DNA of 48,904 bases from Spirochaetes bacterium ADurb.Bin133. Its GTDB lineage: Bacteria; Spirochaetota; GWE2-31-10; MWDO01. Location of the stretch: the NCBI GenBank assembly GCA_002070605.1, contig MWDO01000021.1, positions 1 through 48,904 on the forward strand. The letters are read 5' to 3'. The position numbers and the translations under genes are program-made. The notes under the pieces were generated by a model that was not told the origin of the DNA, did no database searches, and was given only the letters and a program-made list of their open reading frames with translations. Positions 42,187 to 48,904 of the stretch are shown here, piece by piece; the stretch's first letter is position 1, and each line of letters starts with the position of its first letter.

Positions 42187-43515
42187 CTAGCCGGTTTTAA
42201 TTATTTTTATCCCGTTAGCGGCTACATATACTTCGCTTGCTCTTATCTCTTCATTTGATATAAGTTCTACGGCGCCGTTAAGATTTATCGGGAGTTTTAC
42301 AGTTTTGTCTCCGTCGGAACAGTTGAGACATACGACAATTGTCTCGCCGTCGAAATTTCTTGAAAACGCCAATAGCTCCGTGGATACGTAGATTGTTTTA
42401 TAGTCTCCGTATTTTAGCGCTTTATAGTTTCTCCTAATGTCTGCCAGTCTCTTTATCGAGTTCAATATGCGTCTATCGTTTTCATTAAACATATCGAGCG
42501 ATAGATTAGGTCGCAGTTCTTTGTCGCTGTTTGCGCTTCTTTTTCCTTTTATTCCAAACTCGCTTCCGTAATAAATGGAAGGAACTCCGGGCATCGTAAA
42601 AAGAAGTCCGTAAAGAGCCGATAAATTGCGTTCGTTTTTCAGCGTTTCGGTAATCCTATCCACGTCGTGATTATCCAAAAAATTATAGAGCGTTTTGCCT
42701 TTGCATAATCCGTAATCCCCAAATTGTCTGTTAAGAGAATAGTTTATTTCAAAAAAATTTTTGTCGTTAAAACTCGACCAGAGTCCTTTGTACGCCTCGT
42801 AATTTGTTACAGAATCAAGCCCCGCTTCGTTAATCCATCTTTTATAATCTCCATGGACTACCTCGCCTTTAAGCCAAAAATCCGGCTTTATACTTTTACA
42901 TACTTTGCTTAGGTCGGAAAGAAATCTAAAGTCCATTACGTCCGCCGCGTCGAGGCGCAGACCGTCTATATCAAACTCTTTTATCCACATTCTCACCGCG
43001 TCGAATAAATGCTCGCGGGTATCATGATTATCAAGATTGAATTTTACCAGTTCAAAATGCCCCGCCCATCCTTCGTATGAAAATCCGTCGCGGTAACAAT
43101 TGTCGCAGTTAAATCTAAGATTCTTATACCAATTTTTATAGTTAGAATTTTCGCGGCGGGCTTTAATATCCTTAAATGCGAAGAACTCTCTCGAACTGTG
43201 ATTAAAAACGCCGTCGAGAACGACTTTGACGCCGTTAGCGTGAAATTCTTGAACCGCTCTTTTTAAGGTATCGTTGGTTCCAAGCCGTCTGTCTACTCTA
43301 AAATAATCGATAGTATCGTAGCCGTGAGAAACCGACTCAAATATTGGGGAAAACAAGACGGCGTTAGCTCCCGTTTCTTTAATATGCGGTATCCATTCGA
43401 CCGTTTTCATCAAACGCTCGTTCGGTTCCGAATAAAAATCGTTCCGCTCAGGCGCTCCGCAAAATCCCATAACGTAAATGTGGTAAAATACCGACTCGTT
43501 GATCCAATTATTCAT
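42187..43515 (-). CDS. GH13 alpha-amylase-family glycoside hydrolase
   Basis: 442 aa from the ATG at 43515, which has GGAGG 7 bp upstream; an earlier ATG four codons upstream overlaps that site. The four GH13 regions are present: VVLDGVFNHSS (I), DGLRLDAAD with nucleophile Asp189 (II), LKGEVV with acid/base Glu218 (III) and FLDNHD with Asp284 (IV). GVPSIYYGSEFG follows, and a C-terminal beta domain closes the protein. No signal peptide, so it is cytoplasmic, for alpha-glucan or maltodextrin use. A CxxC (FNCDNC, about 137-140) is unusual and might bind metal. The exact subfamily is not decided. Confidence 0.88.
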   Translation of the reverse strand: MNNWINESVFYHIYVMGFCGAPERNDFYSEPNERLMKTVEWIPHIKETGANAVLFSPIFESVSHGYDTIDYFRVDRRLGTNDTLKRAVQEFHANGVKVVLDGVFNHSSREFFAFKDIKARRENSNYKNWYKNLRFNCDNCYRDGFSYEGWAGHFELVKFNLDNHDTREHLFDAVRMWIKEFDIDGLRLDAADVMDFRFLSDLSKVCKSIKPDFWLKGEVVHGDYKRWINEAGLDSVTNYEAYKGLWSSFNDKNFFEINYSLNRQFGDYGLCKGKTLYNFLDNHDVDRITETLKNERNLSALYGLLFTMPGVPSIYYGSEFGIKGKRSANSDKELRPNLSLDMFNENDRRILNSIKRLADIRRNYKALKYGDYKTIYVSTELLAFSRNFDGETIVVCLNCSDGDKTVKLPINLNGAVELISNEEIRASEVYVAANGIKIIKTG

Positions 43516-43565
43516 ATAAACCTCCAAATTTACGTATACATACCGTTAGGTATATAAAGTCAAGA

Positions 43566-43598
43566 ATATTTTTATTCCCCAAAAAACTGAAGGGATAC
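43566..43598. mobile_element. Solo right end of a TIR element (E14)
   Basis: ATTCCCCAAAAAACTGA followed by AGGGATAC is a right-type end with the preceding TATTTTTATT shared with E12. No left end or CATATG module accompanies it, so it is a truncated remnant between the amylase gene and rlmB. Confidence 0.65.
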
Positions 43599-43665
43599 AT
43601 TTTCTTCTTAAATATTTTCATACTGTTCGATTCGACCGTAACGCTTGTTTTACCGTCGGCGACAG

Positions 43666-44406
43666 TTAAGTCCGCGTAGCTTCGTAGAGAACGACGCCGA
43701 CGCTTACCGAAAGATTTAGCGAATCAAGTTTGCCGTTGGTCGGAATTTTTACGATTTGATCGCAGTTCTTCTTCACAAGCGGGCGTATGCCGCTCCCTTC
43801 TTCGCCGAAAACAAAAGCCGATTTTCCGTCGAATTTCATCTTCGATATATCGGCGCCCTCCCCGCTGGCGGCGTATACCCAGTATCCGTTTTTTTTCAGT
43901 TTTTCAATCGTATTTGAAATGTTGGTAACGTAAACTATTTTCATCTGGAAGACCGCGCCGGCGGATCTTTTTATTACAAGGTCGCTTATCGGCGCGGAGT
44001 TATTTTTAGGAAGTATAACGTACGCGACGCCAAAAAGCAAGGAGGTTCTGATTATAGCGCCGAGATTCCCGACGTCCTTTACTCCGTCGAGTATAACTAT
44101 CGGATCGGTAGATTCGCTTTCGGAAATTTCCGCGTCAAACTCCTCTTCCGTTTTCAGATATGCCGGATTTTTAGAGCCGTCTATTTTTAGCGCAACTCCT
44201 TGAGATATTTTGCTTCCGTAAAATTTATCAAACGTCGCTTTATCGACGTATACGATCTCTATTTTCTGCGCTTCGGCGGCTTTAACAATGTCCTTTATTT
44301 GAAAATCGTTAGCCCCCTTCTGAATATGCAGCGTCCCATTTACTTTGGTCTTAAGAATTTCTCTTACAGGATTGCGACCGTAAACGACGCTAAAGTTTTC
44401 ATCCAT
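43666..44406 (-). CDS. rlmB: 23S rRNA 2'-O-methyltransferase RlmB (TrmH/SpoU family)
   Basis: 246 aa. VVYGRNPVREIL opens the L30e-like RNA-binding domain (1-80). The SPOUT knot carries ILDGVKDVGNLGAIIRTS (motif 1), FVFGEEGSGIRPLV (motif 2) and IPTNGKLDSLNLSVSVGVVLYE (motif 3) for AdoMet binding and catalysis. It methylates the ribose of a 23S rRNA guanosine. Its ATG directly abuts the stop of the Ca-binding-type repeat gene, so both are co-transcribed. Confidence 0.93.
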   Translation of the reverse strand: MDENFSVVYGRNPVREILKTKVNGTLHIQKGANDFQIKDIVKAAEAQKIEIVYVDKATFDKFYGSKISQGVALKIDGSKNPAYLKTEEEFDAEISESESTDPIVILDGVKDVGNLGAIIRTSLLFGVAYVILPKNNSAPISDLVIKRSAGAVFQMKIVYVTNISNTIEKLKKNGYWVYAASGEGADISKMKFDGKSAFVFGEEGSGIRPLVKKNCDQIVKIPTNGKLDSLNLSVSVGVVLYEATRT

Positions 44407-45252
44407 CTACTTCTTCCCGCTTATCTTACCTAAATCAGGATTTTTCTCGACGGTATCGATTTTTCCGTCAAAATTTATATCTTTATCGATCCTAATAAGT
44501 TGTCTTTTATCGTTAGTATACCGCCACTCGTCTACTTTACCGTCAAAATTCGTGTCGTATTTTGCTACGACCTCTTTCATTTTACCTTTTGCGTCGTAAT
44601 TAATATCTATCCACAAATCGATCTTACCGTCGTGATTAGAATCAAATTCTTCCTTAATCGGTTTCTCTGCGACAAGTTGCTTGCCGCGATAAATCATATC
44701 GGTCCAGAAAAACGAATCCATCTTTCCGTCTAAATTTGTATCCTCGCTTTTCTTTTGAATTATCGTCTTATACTGAACTTCTACCATTTCGTTATTCACA
44801 AGTTCTTTCCGGGAAAAAGAGGTTCCGATCGAGTATTCTTCGGTAGATTCGAAAATTCCGTCAAAATCCAGATCAAATTTTGCAAAGGTTTTAAAATCGT
44901 TTTTCTCATTGATAATCATATCAATTTTGCCGTCGTAATTAGAATCGACCGATATTTCTTTATAGAAATCTCTCTTATCGTAAACTATCTTTATCCAAAT
45001 ATCGATCTTACCGTCGCCGTTATAATCCTGTTTCTCCTCGTTTATCCTGTAAACAATATTCTTTTCAGAAACATAAAAACACCCCTCGTCGGCTTTTTTG
45101 TTTCTATTGACGTCTAATAACTCCCAGTTCTTATCCATATCGACGCTAAGCCATCTGTCGGGCTTTCCGTCATTATTAGCGTCCAAAACAAAATCTGCCG
45201 AAAACAGACCTAAACAGCTTAATACAAAAACTAATGTTAAAATTACTCTCAT
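44407..45252 (-). CDS. Exported protein of EF-hand/dockerin-like repeats
   Basis: 281 aa. A signal peptide (LTLVFVLSCLGLFSA) is followed by about nine repeats of D-x-N-x-D-G-K-x-D-x-W (for example DYNGDGKIDIWI, DSNYDGKIDMII, DTNFDGKVDEW), spaced roughly 22-34 residues apart. The Asp/Asn/Gly pattern is that of a calcium-binding EF-hand loop, so the protein should bind several Ca ions in the periplasm or at the surface. No enzyme domain is attached. It ends one base before rlmB starts, with which it seems to share a transcript, although the functions look unrelated. Confidence 0.82.
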   Translation of the reverse strand: MRVILTLVFVLSCLGLFSADFVLDANNDGKPDRWLSVDMDKNWELLDVNRNKKADEGCFYVSEKNIVYRINEEKQDYNGDGKIDIWIKIVYDKRDFYKEISVDSNYDGKIDMIINEKNDFKTFAKFDLDFDGIFESTEEYSIGTSFSRKELVNNEMVEVQYKTIIQKKSEDTNLDGKMDSFFWTDMIYRGKQLVAEKPIKEEFDSNHDGKIDLWIDINYDAKGKMKEVVAKYDTNFDGKVDEWRYTNDKRQLIRIDKDINFDGKIDTVEKNPDLGKISGKK

Positions 45253-45275
45253 TATCTCCCCTTTATATAAATATT

Positions 45276-45686
45276 TTATTGTTTTTCGCTGTATTTATCC
45301 GCTATATCCCTCATCGGTTCGGGTATATCGCAAAAATTGTTGTCTTTCGCCGATACCGACGCGTGTATTGTATAGCCCGAACATATCTCGCCGCCGGTTG
45401 AGTCTACAATCTTATAGCCGATTTTAAAACTAAAATTTTTTATATACTCAAAATATACTTCGACGATAAAATTCTCGTCGTATCTGATCGGTTTTTTATA
45501 ATCGAGACGAGCCGACGATATCGGGAATATTATCCCCTCCTCCTCAACTCTCGAATAAGGGTATCCTTCGCTTTTTACCATATCGATTCTCGCCTCTTCA
45601 AAATAGACCTGATAAACGCTGTTGTGGACGTATCCCATTTTATCGACGTCCTTATATCTGGTAGTAGACCTATATTTATATCTCAT
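45276..45686 (-). CDS. YbgC/FcbC-type acyl-CoA thioesterase
   Basis: 136 aa. TRYKDVDKMGYVHNSVYQVYFEEARIDM is the hot-dog signature of 4-hydroxybenzoyl-CoA thioesterase-like enzymes, with the Asp of KDVDKMG as catalytic acid. The later FSFKIGYKI and CSGYTIHASVS strands complete the fold. It hydrolyses short acyl-CoA. It begins 23 bp upstream of the repeat-protein gene on the same strand, so it probably heads the transcript through rlmB. Confidence 0.85.
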   Translation of the reverse strand: MRYKYRSTTRYKDVDKMGYVHNSVYQVYFEEARIDMVKSEGYPYSRVEEEGIIFPISSARLDYKKPIRYDENFIVEVYFEYIKNFSFKIGYKIVDSTGGEICSGYTIHASVSAKDNNFCDIPEPMRDIADKYSEKQ

Positions 45687-45894
45687 ACTGACTTTTCCCC
45701 TTTATTGCAATTTTAGCGCATACCGCTTAAAAACAAACTAATTTACATTTAGTATATAGTTGAATTTTCGTCGGATCTTACAAACTATATAATTTATAAT
45801 CGACATATTGTCAAAATAACAAATATTTTTTACAATATCGATATAACTATCAACAACTATCGTTACGTAAACGCTATATAACGCCCAAAAACTT

Positions 45895-48162
45895 CTATTT
45901 CTTCAAATATTCGGTAATTTTCTCTATAAGAGTCAATTCGTTTATAGGTTTTGATAAAAAATCGTTAATTCCCGCCTTTTTACATCTATCTATATCTTCC
46001 TCCATTGTATAGCCGGTTAAAGCTATAATAGGTATTGCGGCGTTATTGTCGCCTTCCCTTATGATTTTTGAACAAGTTATGCCGTCCATCTCCGGCATCT
46101 GAATATCCATAAGAATTATATCTATCTTATTTTTATAAAACAATTCCAGAGCTTTTTTACCGTTATTCGCAATTATAACTTTAAATCCCTTCTCCATGAG
46201 AATTTCTCTGAGATAATACAAGTTTATCCCGTTATCTTCAACGGCCATAACTGTAAAATCGCTATAAACAATCTCGTCGACGACGCTTTCCGCTCCGTCG
46301 CTCTCCGATGGAGCGCTAATAATATCCGGAACCTCCAATTCAAGATTTATAGTAAAACAAGTCCCTTCATACTCCTTACTCTCTACCGTAATAGAGCCGT
46401 TCATCGCGTCGATCAGACCTTTTACAATGCTTAATCCCAGCCCGGTTCCGGCAAATTTCTTTCTATACGAACTGTCTATCTGCGAAAACCTCTCAAAAAT
46501 CCGCTCTATTTTATCTTCCGGTATCCCGATTCCCGTATCGCAGACGGTTATTTCAATTTTTTGTCTATTTATATCGACGGAATTCTCATTAACGCCGCCC
46601 GCTTTTTTTACATGCAACCGCGCCCCGCCTTTTTCTGTAAATTTTATTGCGTTATTGACCAAATTTATAACTATTTGGCTGATAAACGTCTCGTCGGTAA
46701 GAAAATTATCCGGCAAATCGTCGTCGTAATCAAAATATAGTTCGATTCCCTTATTGTCTGCCGATATTTTAAACGCTTCGTATAAAGAGCCCAGCAGTTC
46801 TCTAAGATTAACGCTCTTTTTCGTATATATCCTTTTCCCCGACTCGAGTTTAGATATATCCAATATATCGTTTACAATATTTAAAAGAAGATCTCCGGAT
46901 TTTTTCATCATCGCAAGGAATTTCTTTTGGTCTTCGTCAAGATTAGTCTTACTCATCATATTTATCATGCCAAGAATTCCCGTAAGAGGAGTCCGTAATT
47001 CATGATTCATATTTGACAAGAAATTACTCTTCACGACGAGAGCCTTTTCAGCAGTCTCCTTCGACTCTTTCAGCTCCTTATCGATACGCAGTCTATCGGT
47101 AATATCCTGAACAAACGCTATATATTCGTCGTCGCTAATTTTTACCGCATTCACGCTCATATTGCGTAAAGCTCCGTCCGCCCTGACAAATTCAAATTCG
47201 TCGTAAGCGGCTCCGAATTGAGAAAGTTTATAAAAATGATCATAACCGTCGGATTTTGATCGTTCCGATAATATCTGTCCGAATTCGAAATTCTGAAGTT
47301 GTTCGTAAGAATATGCGGTCATGATGCAAGCCGCCTCGTTTACAGATTTCAATTTCTGGTCTCTGGATATGATGAATATTCCGATCGGAGAATTCTCTAT
47401 ATAAGATCTTGATTTTTCTTCGCTTCTTTTAATCTTTATAAAGGACTTATTTAGTTTATCTATCATATTGTTGAACGTCTTTGTCAACTCCCCGATCTCG
47501 TCGTTTGATACAACGGGGATTTTAACGTTTAAGTTATCGTAGAATACTCTCTTTGTCGCGTAAGACAGACGGTTGATCGGATTTATAATCAAACGCGACA
47601 AAATATAAAAGATAAATAGGTCTATCAAAGCTACCGTTAAAATTACGGATACAACGTAAATCAATCTTATCCATAATAAATCGTAAAACAACGATTTGAT
47701 TGAAAATATTATTTTTACCGAACCTACAAGCTCCTCGTTCATGTTAGGCAAAGCTTTATAAAAACAAGGAATGTTTTTTACCAGCCAAAATTTTTCCGAA
47801 ACTTTTAGTCTTATCTTCTCGGGCTCGTTAAACGTACGATTGACAAGTTTACCTTCCAAATCGTAAATTTGGACAGATAATATCTCCAACATCCCCTCTT
47901 CATTGCTTTGAAATTGGATCGTATCTTCCTCTAAGAATAGATACGTATATTTAGCAAGATGGGGAGCGCAAATTTTCGCTATATTCTCGCCAATTCTTTC
48001 GGCGCTTAAGTTATATAAATTTTCAATCGAATTTTCATGATAAGTAATATATACCATACCGGTAACGATTAATATAAAAAACAAAACTATCGATATAATT
48101 ACCAAAAATTTTGAAAAAAGACTTGTCGCGTATTTGTATCTAATTATTTTTTTTATAAACAT
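45895..48162 (-). CDS. Membrane hybrid histidine kinase
   Basis: 755 aa. Two membrane segments (about 18-40 and 165-190) bracket an extracytoplasmic sensor of about 125 residues. A HAMP linker (190-245) is followed by a PAS domain (250-365), HisKA with NMNHELRTPLTGIL (phospho-acceptor His387) and HATPase_c with NLVNNAIKF, DTGIGIP and GTGLGLSIV. A C-terminal receiver has VMAVEDN and MDIQMPEMDG (Asp686). The signal sensed is unknown. No separate response regulator or output gene is adjacent, so phosphate probably passes to a distant partner. It is monocistronic; the gap 45687-45894 shows nothing recognisable. Confidence 0.93.
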   Translation of the reverse strand: MFIKKIIRYKYATSLFSKFLVIISIVLFFILIVTGMVYITYHENSIENLYNLSAERIGENIAKICAPHLAKYTYLFLEEDTIQFQSNEEGMLEILSVQIYDLEGKLVNRTFNEPEKIRLKVSEKFWLVKNIPCFYKALPNMNEELVGSVKIIFSIKSLFYDLLWIRLIYVVSVILTVALIDLFIFYILSRLIINPINRLSYATKRVFYDNLNVKIPVVSNDEIGELTKTFNNMIDKLNKSFIKIKRSEEKSRSYIENSPIGIFIISRDQKLKSVNEAACIMTAYSYEQLQNFEFGQILSERSKSDGYDHFYKLSQFGAAYDEFEFVRADGALRNMSVNAVKISDDEYIAFVQDITDRLRIDKELKESKETAEKALVVKSNFLSNMNHELRTPLTGILGMINMMSKTNLDEDQKKFLAMMKKSGDLLLNIVNDILDISKLESGKRIYTKKSVNLRELLGSLYEAFKISADNKGIELYFDYDDDLPDNFLTDETFISQIVINLVNNAIKFTEKGGARLHVKKAGGVNENSVDINRQKIEITVCDTGIGIPEDKIERIFERFSQIDSSYRKKFAGTGLGLSIVKGLIDAMNGSITVESKEYEGTCFTINLELEVPDIISAPSESDGAESVVDEIVYSDFTVMAVEDNGINLYYLREILMEKGFKVIIANNGKKALELFYKNKIDIILMDIQMPEMDGITCSKIIREGDNNAAIPIIALTGYTMEEDIDRCKKAGINDFLSKPINELTLIEKITEYLKK

Positions 48163-48307
48163 TATTTACTCTCTTTTTTCAGCATATCCGGCGCCACAAC
48201 CGTATCCGTAATAATAATTAATTATTATAGCCCCATCCAAACAATAACCGACAATCTACTGTTTATAAACAATTATTTATAAATAGTAAATCAAAATTGC
48301 CGCAGAA
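48163..48307. other. Intergenic region upstream of the hybrid kinase, before E15
   Basis: AT-rich, with the 16-bp dyad TAATAATTAATTATTA near 48211-48226 and another AT-rich stretch. No gene seen. It probably holds the promoter for the kinase on the minus strand. Confidence 0.4.
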
Positions 48308-48904
48308 GCGCCCCGCTGGCTTCTTGGAGAGAAAAATTTGACGCATATGGTGTTAAGGAGGAAATTCGACGCATATGTTTTTTTGACACATATGCGAGGC
48401 AATGTTCCTCGATAAAAAAATTGACACATATGGAACATTTTTTTAAGTAGTAAATTATTTGTCATTTTCTAAAAATTTATCCAAATTTTTGTAAAGAGTT
48501 TTCTACTTTTAGTTGTTATATATATTAAAGAAAAAGAAAAAGGAGAAAACTTTATGAAAAACAAAAAACATCTATTTCACTTTATAGTATCCGAATCTAT
48601 GAATAAGAACGTCATAGATTTTCTGCTAAAAGAGTTCAAAATTAATACTTTCAGCAAACTGTTTGAGACTATGTTTCGGCTTATTAATAAAAAAATACCA
48701 AAAATGAAAAGGATAATCGGGAATCATAGCTCCGAATACGCCGTTATAGATAATACCGACGATAAAAGGCTGGATAAATACCTCAGGATTAACGAAGCGG
48801 ACTATCTTCAAATAAAAAGATGGCATTCGTTGTATAACGAATTTGGTATGGCTTCGACGGTTCGCGACATTATCTTGTTTTTCTATAACGGCGTTGTAAA
48901 ATAC
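48308..48904 (+). mobile_element. TIR element E15, gene-bearing, left part only
   Basis: The left end is GCGCCCCGCTGG (48308-48319). Four CATATG modules lie between 48340 and 48432, then the conserved leader and copy D gene. The right end is beyond the window. Confidence 0.85.
48554..48904 (+). CDS. Element-encoded orphan protein, copy D (N-terminal 117 residues)
   Basis: The frame is open from ATG 48554 to the last base (117 codons) and ends in the GMASTVRDIILFFYNGVVKY part. The leader and Shine-Dalgarno (AAAGGAGAAAAC) are the same as in copy C. Substitutions such as GNHSSEYA and DNTDDK distinguish it. Aligned with copy C, the window end and the window start (copy A) lie about 25 bp apart in the same gene. 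Confidence 0.87.
   Translation, partial: MKNKKHLFHFIVSESMNKNVIDFLLKEFKINTFSKLFETMFRLINKKIPKMKRIIGNHSSEYAVIDNTDDKRLDKYLRINEADYLQIKRWHSLYNEFGMASTVRDIILFFYNGVVKY

Noticed and set aside
48626-48826. Minus-strand ORF within copy D
   Set aside because: It is the antisense of the element gene; similar antisense frames occur in copy B because of codon bias.
1-48904. Circular replicon closed through copies A and D
   Set aside because: The ends do not overlap and fall in a gene with at least two other copies. An assembly break at a repeat is simpler.

Overview
The window looks like chromosomal DNA from an AT-rich bacterium with two membranes. An LptD/OstA-type outer-membrane LPS-assembly protein, an MCE/MlaD protein and several predicted lipoproteins point to a Gram-negative envelope. 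A plant/trypanosome-type (TP0108-like) phosphofructokinase, a SpoIIE-type partner-switching cluster and an orphan multicopy protein loosely reminiscent of Leptospira DUF1564 proteins hint at Spirochaetota. That placement is an inference from gene content. No rRNA, tRNA or CRISPR was seen.

Layout: 1-5604 holds pyrimidine biosynthesis (pyrK-pyrC-pyrF behind a clear sigma70-type promoter) and sugar metabolism (phosphofructokinase, galU). 5991-9203 encodes three exported proteins, one a probable serine lipase. 9200-12997 (minus) has a DUF697-like membrane protein and a TPR-fused two-AAA Clp ATPase with a probable ClpP-docking loop. 13258-13900 is a RelE/ParE-Phd toxin-antitoxin pair. 14135-19144 has two small membrane proteins, a YcaO protein, an exported helical protein and an RlmL-type RNA methyltransferase. 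19151-23055 (minus) has MlaD, an acyl-CoA thioesterase, a PspA-like protein and an Mrp-NifX fusion behind a Fur-like box. 24001-27956 has a lipoprotein, a UvrD/PcrA helicase and a TIM-barrel protein. 27963-32206 (minus) has an esterase lipoprotein and a SiaA/SiaC/SiaB-like phosphatase, STAS-like and kinase cluster. 33213-41875 has a Ycf46-like AAA ATPase, LptD, a clostripain-like lipoprotein and a GyrI-like protein. 42187-48162 (minus) has a GH13 amylase, rlmB, a Ca-binding-type repeat protein, a YbgC-type thioesterase and a hybrid histidine kinase.

The outstanding feature is a family of at least thirteen mobile elements or remnants scattered between these genes. Their ends are inverted repeats with the form GTAATCCGTCAGTTTTTTGG. 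Four copies are flanked by perfect 9-bp direct repeats (5682/5880, 14970/15115, 34857/34976, 39422/39542) and three more by near-perfect ones. Between the ends lie variable numbers of a palindromic module built on GACRCATATGYGTC, about 45 in the window. The four largest copies (window start, 23190, 32292, window end) each carry a gene for the same ~171-aa protein with no transposase signature that I recognise. The short copies look like MITEs derived from the gene-bearing form. One copy is inserted in frame into the start of the clostripain gene, and one is nested inside another within the signalling cluster. Both window ends fall inside the element gene. I regard this gene-plus-iteron-plus-TIR system as the probable undescribed element.
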